Shown one piece after another: positions 37,408-46,569 of a DNA stretch of 64,000 nucleotides; the stretch's first letter is position 1, and each line of letters opens with the position of its first letter. Under the pieces are notes generated by a model. The model saw nothing but the letters and a program-made list of their open reading frames with translations. It ran no database searches and was not told the origin of the DNA. Origin of the DNA: Natronohydrobacter sp. (GTDB lineage: Bacteria; Pseudomonadota; Alphaproteobacteria; Rhodobacterales; Rhodobacteraceae); NCBI GenBank assembly GCA_030603695.1, contig JAUVXF010000006.1:1-64000 (forward strand), given 5' to 3'. Both the position numbers and the translations under genes were made by a program.

Positions 37408-38225
37408 AGGCACAACCCCAACCATTCATGAATAACTTGCAGCGCCTCTGTTTCATCCAGAAACGGGATATGGCCGCGCCCCGGCACTTCGGCAAAGCAC
37501 ATATCGGGGCGCAGGCGTTGCATTTCTGCGGCAGTTTCGGCGCTAAGAAGGTTGGAATTCGCGCCCCGGATCAGCGCCAGCGGCAGGCCGTCACAGGCGG
37601 CGAACATGGGCCACAGATCGCCCCCGCCCCCTGCCATGGCTGCCAAAAACGCATCGCGCAAGGCAGGATCATAATTGATCTCCAGGCCCTGATCGGTGGC
37701 GGTGAAATGATGCTTGGCCTCTTGCAACCAGCGCGCGGCAGGCACACCCGCAAAATCGGGCGCGGCGCGTTCCAGCGCCAAAGCGGCCTCTGCATGGGTG
37801 CGCGCGGCGGGGTTGCGGCCAATGTAATCGGCTATCCGCGCCAGCCCCGCGCCCTCTATCACCGGGCCAACATCATTCAGGCACAGCCCCCGCAACCTGT
37901 CCTTGGCCACGGCGGCCAGATACATGCCCACAATGCCCCCGCGCGATGTGCCCAAAATCGCCACCTGATCCAGCCCCAGATGATCCAGCAGCGCCAGCAC
38001 ATCCGCGCCTTCCTGCATCACGGTATAGGTCGCGGCCCCTGTCCATTGCGATTGGCCGCGCCCCCGGTAATCCAGCCGTATCAGCCGCAAGGGGGGCAGA
38101 TGGGGGGCAAGATACTCAAAATCACGGCCATTGCGCGTCAGGCCCGACAGGCATAGCAGCGCGCGGCCATGGCCTTCATCGGTGTAATGCAGCGCTGCCC
38201 CGTCGGGGGCGGTGAATTTGGGCAT
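37404..38225 (-). CDS. Alpha/beta hydrolase
   Basis: 273 residues from the ATG at 38225, with GGAAAGG upstream. Nucleophile elbow LGTSRGGIVGMYLA, oxyanion segment CLSGLTRNGRDFEYLAPHL, terminal histidine GRGHIPFLDE. The nucleophile is Ser within GTSRGG. Substrate unknown. Sits between HAD-like dehalogenase and dehydratase in a run with 1-4 base spacing, implying one message. Confidence 0.85.
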   Translation of the reverse strand: MPKFTAPDGAALHYTDEGHGRALLCLSGLTRNGRDFEYLAPHLPPLRLIRLDYRGRGQSQWTGAATYTVMQEGADVLALLDHLGLDQVAILGTSRGGIVGMYLAAVAKDRLRGLCLNDVGPVIEGAGLARIADYIGRNPAARTHAEAALALERAAPDFAGVPAARWLQEAKHHFTATDQGLEINYDPALRDAFLAAMAGGGGDLWPMFAACDGLPLALIRGANSNLLSAETAAEMQRLRPDMCFAEVPGRGHIPFLDETEALQVIHEWLGLCL

Positions 38226-38226
38226 C

Positions 38227-38892
38227 TTATAGCCTTTCCAAATGCTGCGGCAGGGCTGACATATCGCGCGCCTCGGCCTGAGGTGTGCCATGCAGCCTGT
38301 CGCGCGGCGCGCCTGCGCGGTTCAGCCAGAATGTGCGAAACCCATAGGCCGCACCCGAACAGATATCCCAGCCATTTGCCGAGATGAACAGCACATCGCG
38401 CGGCGCGCAGCCAAATTCCGCGCCCACCAGATCATACACGGCGGGTGCGGGTTTATACGCGCCCACGGAATCGACCGACAGAACGGCATCAAAGACCCCC
38501 TCAAACCCCGCAGAGGACACCGCATCTGCCAGCATCCCGCGCGCGCCGTTGGACAAGATCGCAAGCCGCACCCCCTGCGCGCGCAACTGCGCCAGAACGG
38601 CAGGCACTTCGGGATAGGGCGCAAGGCAGCGATAAAGCGCCAGCAATTCGGCGCGCAAGGCGGGATCATCCAGCGCCAGCAATTCCAACGCCCAATCCAG
38701 CGCATCTTGCGTGACTTGCCAGAAATCCACATGCGCGCCCGCAACCGTGCGCAGCCATGTATATTCCAACTGCTTGCGTCGCCACTCTGCGGCAAGGCGC
38801 GGCCAAAGATCGCGCGGCACAGCACTGTCGCGCGCGGCGGCATCAACATCAAACAACGTGCCATAGGCATCAAAGACACAGATCGGCGCCAT
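38227..38892 (-). CDS. Haloacid dehalogenase, type II (HAD superfamily)
   Basis: 221 residues from the ATG at 38892. The nucleophile motif is VFDAYGTLFDVDAA, motif 2 is ILSNGARGM, and the type II-specific segments YKPAPAVYDL, FISANGWDICSGAAYGF and WLNRAGAP are intact. Such enzymes convert (S)-2-haloacids to (R)-2-hydroxyacids, although many chromosomal members have no known halogenated substrate. First gene of a four-gene overlapping run to 35583. Confidence 0.9.
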   Translation of the reverse strand: MAPICVFDAYGTLFDVDAAARDSAVPRDLWPRLAAEWRRKQLEYTWLRTVAGAHVDFWQVTQDALDWALELLALDDPALRAELLALYRCLAPYPEVPAVLAQLRAQGVRLAILSNGARGMLADAVSSAGFEGVFDAVLSVDSVGAYKPAPAVYDLVGAEFGCAPRDVLFISANGWDICSGAAYGFRTFWLNRAGAPRDRLHGTPQAEARDMSALPQHLERL

Positions 38893-39004
38893 GAAAGCCC
38901 CCTTTCCCCTGTGCGGCCACATTGCCACGGCGCGGGGCGAAGCGAAAGTGCAAGCCGGGGCGCGCGGCCCCGGCCTGTGCCCAGCCCGGCAGGTGCGCGC
39001 GGTT

Positions 39005-40306
39005 TTATCGGTTCAACCGCTCCAGCCGCGCGCGCACACTTAGCCCATGCGCTTCCAGACTTTCGGAAATGGCCAGTTGTTCCGCCGCGGGGCCAATGGC
39101 GGCCAGCGCCTCTGGCGTCATGCGCGCAACTGTGGTGCGCTTCATGAAATCCAGCACCGACAGGCCAGAGGAAAACCGCGCCGAACGCGCCGTGGGCAAC
39201 ACATGGTTTGGCCCGCCCACATAATCGCCAATCGCCTCTGGTGTCCAATGGCCCAGAAACACGGCGCCCGCATGTTTGATCTGGCCCAGCAGCGCTTCGG
39301 GATCGGCCACGCATAATTCCAGATGTTCGGGTGCTATCCGGTCTGACAGCGCCGCCGCCTGCGCCAGATCCTCCACCACGATCACCGCGCCATAATCGCG
39401 CCAGCTTGCGCCCGCAATGGCGCGGCGTTCCAGCGTTTCCAGCCGCTTGTCCACTGCCGCCGCCACGGCCTGCCCGAAATCGGCATCTGTGGTGATCAGC
39501 AGGGATTGCGCGCTTTCATCATGTTCAGCCTGTGACAGCAAATCCAGCGCGATCCAATCGGGATCATTGTCGCTATCTGCAATCACCAAAATCTCTGATG
39601 GCCCGGCGATCATATCAATCCCCACACGGCCAAAAACGCGCCGCTTGGCGGCAGCCACATAGGCATTGCCGGGGCCAGTGATCTTATCAACGGGGGCAAT
39701 CGTTTGCGTGCCATAAGCCAGCGCGGCAATCGCTTGCGCGCCGCCAATGCGGTAGATGGTTTCCACCCCCGACAGCCGCGCGGCCAGCAGCACCAGCGGA
39801 TTTACCACGCCGCCCGGTGTGGGCGCGCAGATGACCAGCCGTTCCACCCCTGCCACCTGCGCGGGAATGGCATTCATCAGCACAGAGGACGGATAGCTGG
39901 CCAGCCCGCCCGGCACATATAGCCCCGCCGCCGCAACAGGCCCCCAGCGCCAGCCCAGTTCTGCGCCATGCTCATCATGCCAGCGCGCATCTTCGGGGCG
40001 CTGGCGTTCGTGATAGGCGCGAATGCGTGCGGCGGCCAGTTCCAGCGCCGCGCGTTCGGCCTCAGGCACGGCGGCGCAATGGGCCTCTATTTCGGCGGGG
40101 GTGAAGGCCAGGGTTTCGGGGGTCAGTTCCAGCCTGTCAAAGCGGGCTGTCAATTCTATCAGCGTCGCATCGCCGCGCGCGCGTATGTCGGCAATGATGG
40201 CGGCCACGGTGTCATCCACATCCACGGCCTCTTCGCGCTTGGCCCCCAGCAGGGCAGCAAAGCGGGCGTCAAAATCCGGGGCACTGGCATTCAGGAATTG
40301 GGGCAT
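39005..40306 (-). CDS. hisD: Histidinol dehydrogenase
   Basis: 433 residues. It oxidises histidinol twice to histidine with two NAD. The signature stretches are ITGPGNAYVAAAKRRVFG, IDMIAGPSEILVIADSDNDP, LLSQAEHDESAQS (zinc-binding Gln/His) and FLGHWTPEAIGDYVGGPNHVLPT. Supported start with AAGGAT upstream. It is transcribed separately from hisG/hisZ, which lie 10 kb away. Its promoter probably lies in 40307-40390. Confidence 0.95.
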   Translation of the reverse strand: MPQFLNASAPDFDARFAALLGAKREEAVDVDDTVAAIIADIRARGDATLIELTARFDRLELTPETLAFTPAEIEAHCAAVPEAERAALELAAARIRAYHERQRPEDARWHDEHGAELGWRWGPVAAAGLYVPGGLASYPSSVLMNAIPAQVAGVERLVICAPTPGGVVNPLVLLAARLSGVETIYRIGGAQAIAALAYGTQTIAPVDKITGPGNAYVAAAKRRVFGRVGIDMIAGPSEILVIADSDNDPDWIALDLLSQAEHDESAQSLLITTDADFGQAVAAAVDKRLETLERRAIAGASWRDYGAVIVVEDLAQAAALSDRIAPEHLELCVADPEALLGQIKHAGAVFLGHWTPEAIGDYVGGPNHVLPTARSARFSSGLSVLDFMKRTTVARMTPEALAAIGPAAEQLAISESLEAHGLSVRARLERLNR

Positions 40307-40393
40307 GGGGCGATATCCTTGGCTATGGGCGTGACCTAGCGCCCTTGGCCAACAGTCTCAAGCCCCGTGCGTGCAAAACGGCCTTACGATGCG

Positions 40394-40419
40394 AAAAGCC
40401 CGCGCTTTGCGCGGGCTTC
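40394..40419 (-). terminator. Rho-independent terminator after the secreted-protein pair
   Basis: On the minus strand a stem, agcccgcg/cgcgggct (40397-40404 with 40410-40417), loop caaag, is followed by four U. It lies about 70 bases past the glycine-rich gene and just before hisD, ending the upstream transcript. Confidence 0.7.
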
Positions 40420-40487
40420 GAGGTTGTTTCTGACACGGCGCCAGAGGATATTAAGGCCCATACCCTCGCACAGTCGCGCGGTAGGAT

Positions 40488-40820
40488 TTATCTTTGGCCA
40501 CCACCTTCGCCGCCAAATCCGCCGCCGCCAACTCCGCCGCCACCAAATCCGCCGAAAGTTCCACCAGCAATGGAATTAGACCCCCTCAAAAGGAAGGTGA
40601 AACTGGTAGCGCCGTCGGGCGGAGGTGGTGTCACAACAAAGAATGTTGGCAGGCTGCCCCCACCGCCAGCCCCGCCACTGATAACGGGAACGATGATGAC
40701 TGACGTGGACGGCACCGAAACCACGGGTGTTACAGGCTCTGCCCCTGCCAAAGCCGCGCCACCAAATGCGAGGGTTCCAACAATTGCAGCGCTTGCGAAT
40801 ACAGATTTCAAAGATGACAT
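40488..40820 (-). CDS. Small secreted glycine-rich protein, unknown function
   Basis: 110 residues. A signal peptide is evident (residues 1-25: KS, hydrophobic core VFASAAIVGTLAFGGAALA, then cleavage). The mature part has a Val/Ser/Pro stretch and ends in a glycine-rich repeat GGFGGGGVGGGGFGGEGGG. AGAGGA lies about 9 bases before the ATG, and the gene begins 3 bases after the upstream gene ends, so the two are one unit. I do not recognise a family. Confidence 0.65.
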   Translation of the reverse strand: MSSLKSVFASAAIVGTLAFGGAALAGAEPVTPVVSVPSTSVIIVPVISGGAGGGGSLPTFFVVTPPPPDGATSFTFLLRGSNSIAGGTFGGFGGGGVGGGGFGGEGGGQR

Positions 40821-40823
40821 GGG

Positions 40824-41546
40824 TTACAATCCTCTCAGGGCAAATGCGCGGCCAATATCGACGGTCACACCGTTTTGCCGGGTTTTCCAGTTATGATTGG
40901 CAGCGATGGAAACAGACGCCCCTTGCAGCGCTGCTGGCGCAAAAGTCATGCCAATCGTGCTGCTATCGCCCGCATGGCCAAACCCGACAGAGCTACGCTC
41001 TGTCACCCCGCGGCTGATCCCGAAAATTGGCTTCAGCTGGCGTGTGGGCGTGGTGTTGTTCGTCACACCCACAGTCACAAGCCCAAGCTGCGATCCAAAG
41101 CCCGTCATGTAAGAGGCCACGATATTCCCACTCAGGTTCTTGGATTTGGCATCGCCCCAGGGCGCGATATTATCGACATTCAGCGCCACCGAATAAATCC
41201 CGGCCTCGCTTAGCTGGAACATCTTGTGCATCCCCACAGTCACAAAGCCGGATTTCCCGAATTTGCGGAAAGATGTAAGGTTGGCGCCAACCTGAAATCC
41301 CAGCCCATCCACCGGATTACCGAACCCGAAAACAACGGCTGTAGAGGCATCGAACCGGGTTGCATTGCTGCCCGCGCGGCGCCGGTCGCTATAGCTGCCA
41401 GACAAGGAAAACGCCACAACATTGCCCGCCAGCCCAAACCCCGATGGCACGCCCGGTGTGCCGACCACCTGCGCGGTTGCGGGCGCTGCTACAACCATCG
41501 CGGCACAGATAGCTGCCATGCAGCGGCGTTTGATACTGGAAATCAT
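40824..41546 (-). CDS. Secreted beta-rich protein, probable outer-membrane barrel
   Basis: 240 residues with a clear signal peptide (MISSIKRRCMAAICAAMVVA, cut after ATAQ). The mature part has alternating hydrophobic strands such as NVVAFSLSGSYSDR, FVTVGMHKMFQLSEAGIYSVALN and LGLVTVGVTNN, like a small outer-membrane barrel, but it lacks a terminal Phe. A perfect AGGAG precedes the ATG. Family not recognised. It leads the two-gene unit with the glycine-rich protein. Confidence 0.7.
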   Translation of the reverse strand: MISSIKRRCMAAICAAMVVAAPATAQVVGTPGVPSGFGLAGNVVAFSLSGSYSDRRRAGSNATRFDASTAVVFGFGNPVDGLGFQVGANLTSFRKFGKSGFVTVGMHKMFQLSEAGIYSVALNVDNIAPWGDAKSKNLSGNIVASYMTGFGSQLGLVTVGVTNNTTPTRQLKPIFGISRGVTERSSVGFGHAGDSSTIGMTFAPAALQGASVSIAANHNWKTRQNGVTVDIGRAFALRGL

Positions 41547-41777
41547 CCTGTGGCTCCTAAGACTTTCTCAAATTACCCGACATCTGCGCACCACCTTTTG
41601 CGCATATAACTATCTTTTATATCTGCAATCTATCTTAGGGGATAATTATGAAGCTACAATTAAAAACAACGCCGCAGCAAAAGCACTGTGTCCACAGCGC
41701 AACAATGCAGCGGTGATAGCGGAAATCGCTTTGCAATCTGGCACACTGCCAAAGCCCGGCGCCACAGATAAACCGCG
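41547..41777. promoter_or_regulatory. AT-rich gap holding the promoter for the secreted pair
   Basis: This 231-base gap is notably AT-rich between 41600 and 41680 compared with the rest of the window. On the minus strand, a TTGTAG-like hexamer near 41660 and a TAAGAT-like hexamer about 16-17 bases downstream form a plausible sigma-70 promoter for the secreted pair. Hexamers are read by eye. Confidence 0.3.
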
Positions 41778-42251
41778 TCAGACCTTATGATCTGGCGCGC
41801 GCCCGGAAACGGCGCGGTAGGGTTGGGTCACATCCGACAGCACGGCATCAAGGCATTCCACGCTCAGGCGGATTTCGCCATCCCCGGCAAGAAACAACAT
41901 CACATGGCCCGCCCCATCCTCGCCGGGCTGAAACTCTGCCGCCAGCAAGGACACGATCACATCCTTGTCGCCCCGGTCTATGCCCGCAGAGGCCACAGAC
42001 AGCACATCTGAAAACACCAGCAGCGATTGCACGCGTTCAAAATCGCCACGCCCCGAAGCGCGCGCCTGATATTCCCAGCGAAAGCGGTTCAGCAAAATGG
42101 CAAAGCGGCGGCGCTTTGCATCCCAGGCCATTTCAGACACTGGAAAAACCGCATCCTGCACCAGCGCTGACAGGATTTTCAGATCATCCCCATCCAGCGC
42201 TTGCAACTTCAGCGGCCGTTCATCGCCATCTTCAAACCGCGCATCCGTCAT
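41778..42251 (-). CDS. DUF2948 family protein
   Basis: 157 residues from the ATG at 42251, overlapping the murA stop as ATGA. Conserved segments [31 protein letters not shown] and [12 protein letters not shown] define this alphaproteobacterial family of unknown function. The pairing with murA is characteristic of the order. Confidence 0.88.
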   Translation of the reverse strand: MTDARFEDGDERPLKLQALDGDDLKILSALVQDAVFPVSEMAWDAKRRRFAILLNRFRWEYQARASGRGDFERVQSLLVFSDVLSVASAGIDRGDKDVIVSLLAAEFQPGEDGAGHVMLFLAGDGEIRLSVECLDAVLSDVTQPYRAVSGRAPDHKV

Positions 42252-43513
42252 GCCTTGATCCGCTCTATCTTGGCGCCACAAGCCCCCAGCTTCTGTTCCA
42301 CATGCTCATAGCCGCGATCAAGATGGTACACACGGCTGACCACCGTTTCCCCTTCGGCCGCCAGCCCGGCAAGAATAAGCGAAACAGAGGCCCGCAAATC
42401 CGTGGCCATGACAGGCGCGCCGCGCAGCTTGTTTACACCAGTTACCCGCGCCGTGCCGCCCTGCACTTCTATTTGCGCGCCCATGCGCATCAATTCGGGC
42501 GCATGCATGAAACGGTTTTCAAAAATATGCTCTTCCAGCACCGAAACCCCATCGGCCGTGCACATCGCGGCCATGAATTGCGCCTGCAAATCGGTCGGGA
42601 AACCGGGGAAAGGCTCTGTCGCGACATTCACGGCTTTCAGGCGGTCGGCCCGGCGTGTGACGCGCAGGCCGCGTGCGGTTTCTTCCACCTCTACCCCGGC
42701 CTCTGCCAGTTTGTCGGCAAAGGCCTGCACCAGATCCAGCCGCCCGCCCAGACATTCGACAGAGCCACCCGCAATGGCCGGGGCCAGCATATAGGTTCCC
42801 AGTTCGATCCGGTCTGTCACCACGGGATGCGTGGCGCCCCCAAGGCTGGCCACACCCTGAATGGTGATGGTCGATGTCCCCTCGCCCTCTATCTGCGCGC
42901 CCATGCGGCGCAGGCATTGGGCCAGATCCACGATTTCCGGCTCTCGTGCGGCATTTTCCAGAATCGTCGTGCCCTTGGCCAGCGTGGCGGCCATCAGCGC
43001 ATTTTCCGTAGCCCCGACAGAAACAATGGGAAATACAAAGCGCGCGCCTTTCAGCCCGCCGGGCGCTTTGGCATGCACATAGCCATCGCGCAAATCCAGC
43101 TCTGCGCCCATTGCTTCCAGCGCGCGCAGGTGCAAATCCACAGGCCGCGCGCCAATCGCACAGCCACCGGGCAGCGAAACAATCGCATGCCCATCCCGCG
43201 CCAGCATCGGCCCCAGCACCAGAATAGAGGCCCGCATCTTGCGCACGATATCATAATCCGCCCGGTGCGATGTCAGATCATGGCTGGACAGCGCCAGCAC
43301 CTGCCCCTGTTGCAGGCTGGCCACTTCCGCCCCAAGCGAGCGCAGCAATTCCGACATGGTGCGAATATCCGACAGGCGCGGCGCATTGGTCAGCGTCAGC
43401 GGCTGGTCTGTCAGCAGCGTAGCGGGCATAAGCGTCAGGCAGGCATTCTTTGCCCCGGCAATCGGGATTTCCCCATGCAAAGGGCCATTTCCTGTAACGA
43501 CAATCGAATCCAT
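42248..43513 (-). CDS. murA: UDP-N-acetylglucosamine 1-carboxyvinyltransferase MurA
   Basis: 421 residues, normal. Transfers enolpyruvate from PEP to UDP-GlcNAc, the first committed step of peptidoglycan synthesis. Substrate residues in [11 protein letters not shown] (Lys-Asn), catalytic loop with Cys in [16 protein letters not shown] (fosfomycin-sensitive type, Cys not Asp), and [11 protein letters not shown] are present. Ribosome site AAAGGGCAG upstream. DUF2948 follows. Confidence 0.97.
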   Translation of the reverse strand: MDSIVVTGNGPLHGEIPIAGAKNACLTLMPATLLTDQPLTLTNAPRLSDIRTMSELLRSLGAEVASLQQGQVLALSSHDLTSHRADYDIVRKMRASILVLGPMLARDGHAIVSLPGGCAIGARPVDLHLRALEAMGAELDLRDGYVHAKAPGGLKGARFVFPIVSVGATENALMAATLAKGTTILENAAREPEIVDLAQCLRRMGAQIEGEGTSTITIQGVASLGGATHPVVTDRIELGTYMLAPAIAGGSVECLGGRLDLVQAFADKLAEAGVEVEETARGLRVTRRADRLKAVNVATEPFPGFPTDLQAQFMAAMCTADGVSVLEEHIFENRFMHAPELMRMGAQIEVQGGTARVTGVNKLRGAPVMATDLRASVSLILAGLAAEGETVVSRVYHLDRGYEHVEQKLGACGAKIERIKA

Positions 43514-43533
43514 CTGCTCTGCCCTTTATTGTA

Positions 43534-43698
43534 TCAACTATCTTTATCGGCCATCGGGGCCGGGCTGCGACCATCGCGCGCCCGCGCCTGTTCCTTGCGC
43601 TTGGCGATATTCGCTTTCAGGGCCGCTTTCAACCGCGCCGCGCGCGCGGCATCGGTGGTTTTTGCAGTCTTGGCGGGATCTGGCTTTTTTGTGCTCAT
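43534..43698 (-). CDS. Small basic alanine/lysine-rich protein
   Basis: 54 residues from the ATG at 43698 (an ATG two codons upstream is possible). Contains KTAKTTDAARAARLKAALKANI, a predicted charged helix. Immediately upstream of murA on the same strand, an arrangement I believe is conserved in Rhodobacterales. No known function. Confidence 0.55.
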   Translation of the reverse strand: MSTKKPDPAKTAKTTDAARAARLKAALKANIAKRKEQARARDGRSPAPMADKDS

Positions 43699-43782
43699 AC
43701 CCATGTCGTAGCGCAAGTTTGAAAAACCGTCCAGATTGGGCTTGCACGGCGGGCAAAATCCGACTACCTAGCCGCGCATCAT

Positions 43783-43857
43783 GCTGTGGTAGCTCAGTGG
43801 CAGAGCACTCCCTTGGTAAGGGAGAGGTCGAGAGTTCAATCCTCTCTCACAGCACCA
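43783..43857 (+). tRNA. tRNA-Thr (anticodon GGT)
   Basis: Cloverleaf with acceptor GCTGTGG, D-arm GTAGCTCAGTGGCAGAGCAC, anticodon stem-loop CTCCC-TTGGTAA-GGGAG with anticodon GGT at 43815-43817, T-arm GAGAG-TTCAATC-CTCTC and encoded CCA at 43855-43857. Decodes ACC/ACU threonine. alr starts 48 bases later. Confidence 0.95.
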
Positions 43858-43905
43858 TCGTTTTCCTGCTTGACGTTTGATCTGCAATTCAGCATCTGCG
43901 CAATC

Positions 43906-44952
43906 ATGGCACAGGCACAACTTCATATCGATCTTTCGGCCCTGCAAGCAAACTGGCGCGCATTGAATGCGATGTCGGGGCCACAGGTGCAGACAGCGGC
44001 AACTGTCAAGGCCAATGGCTACGGCTTGGGTTCGGGCCATGTGGCACATGCGCTGGCACAGGCAGGCGCGCGGCGGTTTTTCGTGGCCGTGGCCGAAGAG
44101 GGGGTTGCCGTGCGCGCGGCCATCGGGCCAGAATTGCCGATCCATGTTTATGGCGGGCATATGCAGGGCGATGCGCGCCTGATCGCCGAGGCCCGGCTTA
44201 GCCCCATGCTCAATTCCGCCGAACAACTGACCCGCCATTTCGAGGCCCTGCCCGGCCATCCCTTTGGCATTCAGCTGGATACAGGCATGAACCGTCTGGG
44301 CATGGAACCCGCAGAATGGCAGGCCGTGGCCCAGATTGCGCTGTCGCAACGCCCGGATCTGATTATGTCGCATCTGGCCTGCGCCGATGATCCAGACCAC
44401 CCGATGAATGCCCAGCAACTTGCGCTGTTCCACGCGCTGACAGATGGTTGCGGCGTGGCGCGGTCGCTTTCGGCAACAGGCGGCGTTCTATTGGGCCAAG
44501 AGTATCACTTTGACATGACGCGCCCAGGGATCGGGCTTTATGGCGGCGCGCCTTTCACACAGGCGCAGCCTGTGGTGCAACTGTCCATCCCTGTCATCCA
44601 GATCCGCGATGTGGCGCAGGGCGAAACAGTGGGCTATTCCAACACCTTCACCGCAGCGCGCGACATGCGCCTTGCCACAATCGCGGCGGGCTATGCCGAT
44701 GGCATTCACCGCGCCTTGTCGGGCCGCGCCACGCTTTGGGCCGGGGATATTCCCTGCCCGCTGGTGGGCCGTGTCTCTATGGATCTGCTGACAATAGATG
44801 TGTCCGATGTTCCCGGCGATGTTGAGGCACTGGATCTTCTGGGGCCGGAACAGGGCGTGGATGATCTGGCCGATGTGATCGGGACAATCGGTTATGAGGT
44901 GCTGACGGGCCTTGGCCAGCGCTATGCGCGGCGCTATCACGGCGCAGCATAA
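43906..44952 (+). CDS. alr: Alanine racemase
   Basis: 348 residues from the ATG at 43906. Interconverts L- and D-alanine for peptidoglycan. PLP-lysine context [29 protein letters not shown] and the second-base Tyr region [22 protein letters not shown] are present. No clear Shine-Dalgarno precedes it, and it begins only 48 bases after tRNA-Thr, so it could be translated from a tRNA-containing transcript. An in-frame upstream extension through the tRNA is not real. Confidence 0.93.
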   Translation: MAQAQLHIDLSALQANWRALNAMSGPQVQTAATVKANGYGLGSGHVAHALAQAGARRFFVAVAEEGVAVRAAIGPELPIHVYGGHMQGDARLIAEARLSPMLNSAEQLTRHFEALPGHPFGIQLDTGMNRLGMEPAEWQAVAQIALSQRPDLIMSHLACADDPDHPMNAQQLALFHALTDGCGVARSLSATGGVLLGQEYHFDMTRPGIGLYGGAPFTQAQPVVQLSIPVIQIRDVAQGETVGYSNTFTAARDMRLATIAAGYADGIHRALSGRATLWAGDIPCPLVGRVSMDLLTIDVSDVPGDVEALDLLGPEQGVDDLADVIGTIGYEVLTGLGQRYARRYHGAA

Positions 44953-45088
44953 GCGCGCGCTTTGGTGCGCTGTGTGACACAAGGCTTTTAGAGGGCGATT
45001 GCAGACAATCTGGGCTTACAGCCCTGCGAAGTGTCGCACGCCGCTGATGAAGGCCGCATCCTTCCTGCTGCGCACCGCCCGCCTCTAT

Positions 45089-45727
45089 CTAAACGCCAAG
45101 CTCCCCCGCTGCCAGTTGCGCGGCCATGCTATCTACAGCCTGCGCCAGCCGTTCATCGATGATATGCAGATATTCCGTCCAGCTGTGCAGCCCCTCCAAC
45201 GGGGCCGCGCCATCTGAAATGCCGCGCAGCGCCACCAGTGGCAGGCCAAAGCGCTGGCAGGCGCGCAGCACGGCATAGCTTTCCATATCCACCATATCCT
45301 CGGCAATGCCCGCATAATCCGCGCCTGAAACAATATTGGCCCCGGTGGAAAGGGTGGCTTGCGGCAGGCCCGCAATGCGCAAGGACAAATCCAGCCGCGC
45401 GGGCAGGCCCAGAAACGGTGTGACCCCTTTCTCAAACCCCAGCGCCGTGGCATCCATATCGCGGTAGGCCAAGGCGCTGGCCTGATAGACGGCGCATTGT
45501 TCCAACCGCGCAGACCCGGCAGAGCCAAGCGAGACCACCAGATCGGGCAACCCTGCCGCCGCCTGCAATGCCGCCAAGTTGGCAGCCGTGGACACGCCCC
45601 CTTCCACAGGGCCAACCCCGGTGATCACCGGGGTAAACCGCGCGCGCAGATGGGGGCCGTATTCGGCCTGAGCCGCCATCACAAACAGCACCCGCCGCCC
45701 GCCAATCTGCGCCACAGGCGGCATCAT
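45089..45727 (-). CDS. 5'-methylthioadenosine/S-adenosylhomocysteine nucleosidase-like
   Basis: 212 residues from ATG 45727, which shares one base with the stop of the upstream uspA-like gene (TGATG). Phosphorylase-superfamily nucleoside features: VLFVMAAQAEYGPHL, ITGVGPVEGG, VSLGSAGSARL, and the catalytic DMESYAVLRACQRFGLPLVALRGISD. Splits MTA or SAH to adenine and the thioribosyl product. The family also includes other nucleosidases, so the exact substrate is a moderate inference. Confidence 0.82.
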   Translation of the reverse strand: MMPPVAQIGGRRVLFVMAAQAEYGPHLRARFTPVITGVGPVEGGVSTAANLAALQAAAGLPDLVVSLGSAGSARLEQCAVYQASALAYRDMDATALGFEKGVTPFLGLPARLDLSLRIAGLPQATLSTGANIVSGADYAGIAEDMVDMESYAVLRACQRFGLPLVALRGISDGAAPLEGLHSWTEYLHIIDERLAQAVDSMAAQLAAGELGV

Positions 45728-46149
45728 CACGCAGCCGCACCCCGCCGGATGACATGCACCGCACATTGCGCGCGCGCCACCACCTTTGCCGCGGTCGATC
45801 CCAAAAGCAGGCTTTGCGTGCCGGGCCGGTGCGAGGCGATGACAATGCAGTCCACCCCTTGCGCGCGGGCATGTTCCAGCACCTCATGCGCGGCATCCCC
45901 TTCGGCCACGACAACAGACGCCGTTTCGATATCCGCTGCCAATTCTGCAAGATCAGCCTCTATCGCGCTGCGCATTTCGTCGCGCCAGCCTGCGGGCAGA
46001 TAGCTCAGCGCGAAAACGGGCGCGGGTTCCATCACATGCAGCAATGTGATCCGCCCACCGGGCGCAAGCAGGGTTTTTGCCGCCGCCAAAGATGGCGCGG
46101 CGTTATGGCCCTCGTCATAGGCCACAGTGACAAGAATATGCGAATACAT
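45727..46149 (-). CDS. Universal stress protein (UspA family)
   Basis: 140 residues. N-terminal strand ILVTVAYDEGHNA, middle ADIETASVVVAEGDAAHEVLEHARAQGVDCIVIASHRPG and C-terminal GSTAAKVVARAQCAVHVIRR form the Usp fold; the nucleotide loop (G-x2-G-x9-G-S/T) is only partly matched. GAGGAGGGA ribosome site. Translationally coupled to the nucleosidase gene downstream. Confidence 0.88.
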   Translation of the reverse strand: MYSHILVTVAYDEGHNAAPSLAAAKTLLAPGGRITLLHVMEPAPVFALSYLPAGWRDEMRSAIEADLAELAADIETASVVVAEGDAAHEVLEHARAQGVDCIVIASHRPGTQSLLLGSTAAKVVARAQCAVHVIRRGAAA

Positions 46150-46323
46150 GCTCTGTTCCCTCCTCAGATCATTCCGGGACTATCTGAACAGGAAAGCAGT
46201 GAAAACGCCAGCCCCAGAGGCAGGGGGGCGCTGGGTATCTGCCTTGCCCCGCGCGGCCAACCCATGCGAGAAACAAGGCGCGCAATTCATTGGCGCACGT
46301 ATCAATTTCAAGGGTTCCAGATT

Positions 46324-46548
46324 ATGACACTGGACGCCGCCGAATTCAAAGCCACCCGTCGCCGCTTGGGCCTGACGGTTGCGCAGCTTGCGCATATCCT
46401 GAACACCGCCCCCACAACCATCCGCAAATGGGAAGCCCGTGATGACGCCAGCACAGCACGCGCACCAAACCCGATTGCCTGCCAAGTGCTGCGCTGGATG
46501 CTGGCGGGCTTTCGCCCACCCGAATGGCCAGCAAGTCTGCAAAAGTGA
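46324..46548 (+). CDS. Small helix-turn-helix protein
   Basis: 74 residues from ATG 46324, AAGGG 9 bases upstream. An XRE/Cro-type HTH occupies residues 6-45 (FKATRRRLGLTVAQLAHILNTAPTTIRKWEAR), followed by a short tail ending VLRWMLAGFRPPEWP, a pattern common in small alphaproteobacterial regulators. Divergent from uspA across 174 bases. No partner toxin is adjacent. Target unknown. Confidence 0.7.
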   Translation: MTLDAAEFKATRRRLGLTVAQLAHILNTAPTTIRKWEARDDASTARAPNPIACQVLRWMLAGFRPPEWPASLQK

Positions 46549-46569
46549 TCCGCTACGCCTGCGGCCAGC

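Noticed and set aside
40345-40896. A proline-rich plus-strand frame over the secreted-protein pair
   Set aside because: It is the reverse of the glycine-rich repeat; the minus-strand frames have signal peptides and ribosome sites.
42116-43711. A 531-codon plus-strand frame opposite murA
   Set aside because: Low-complexity His/Gln/Arg-rich shadow of a high-G+C gene; the minus-strand protein is a complete MurA.
43786-43905. N-terminal extension of alanine racemase through tRNA-Thr
   Set aside because: The extension translates the tRNA gene; homology begins at the ATG at 43906.
46324-46548. Toxin-antitoxin module
   Set aside because: The HTH protein has no adjacent small toxin-like frame in the same orientation.
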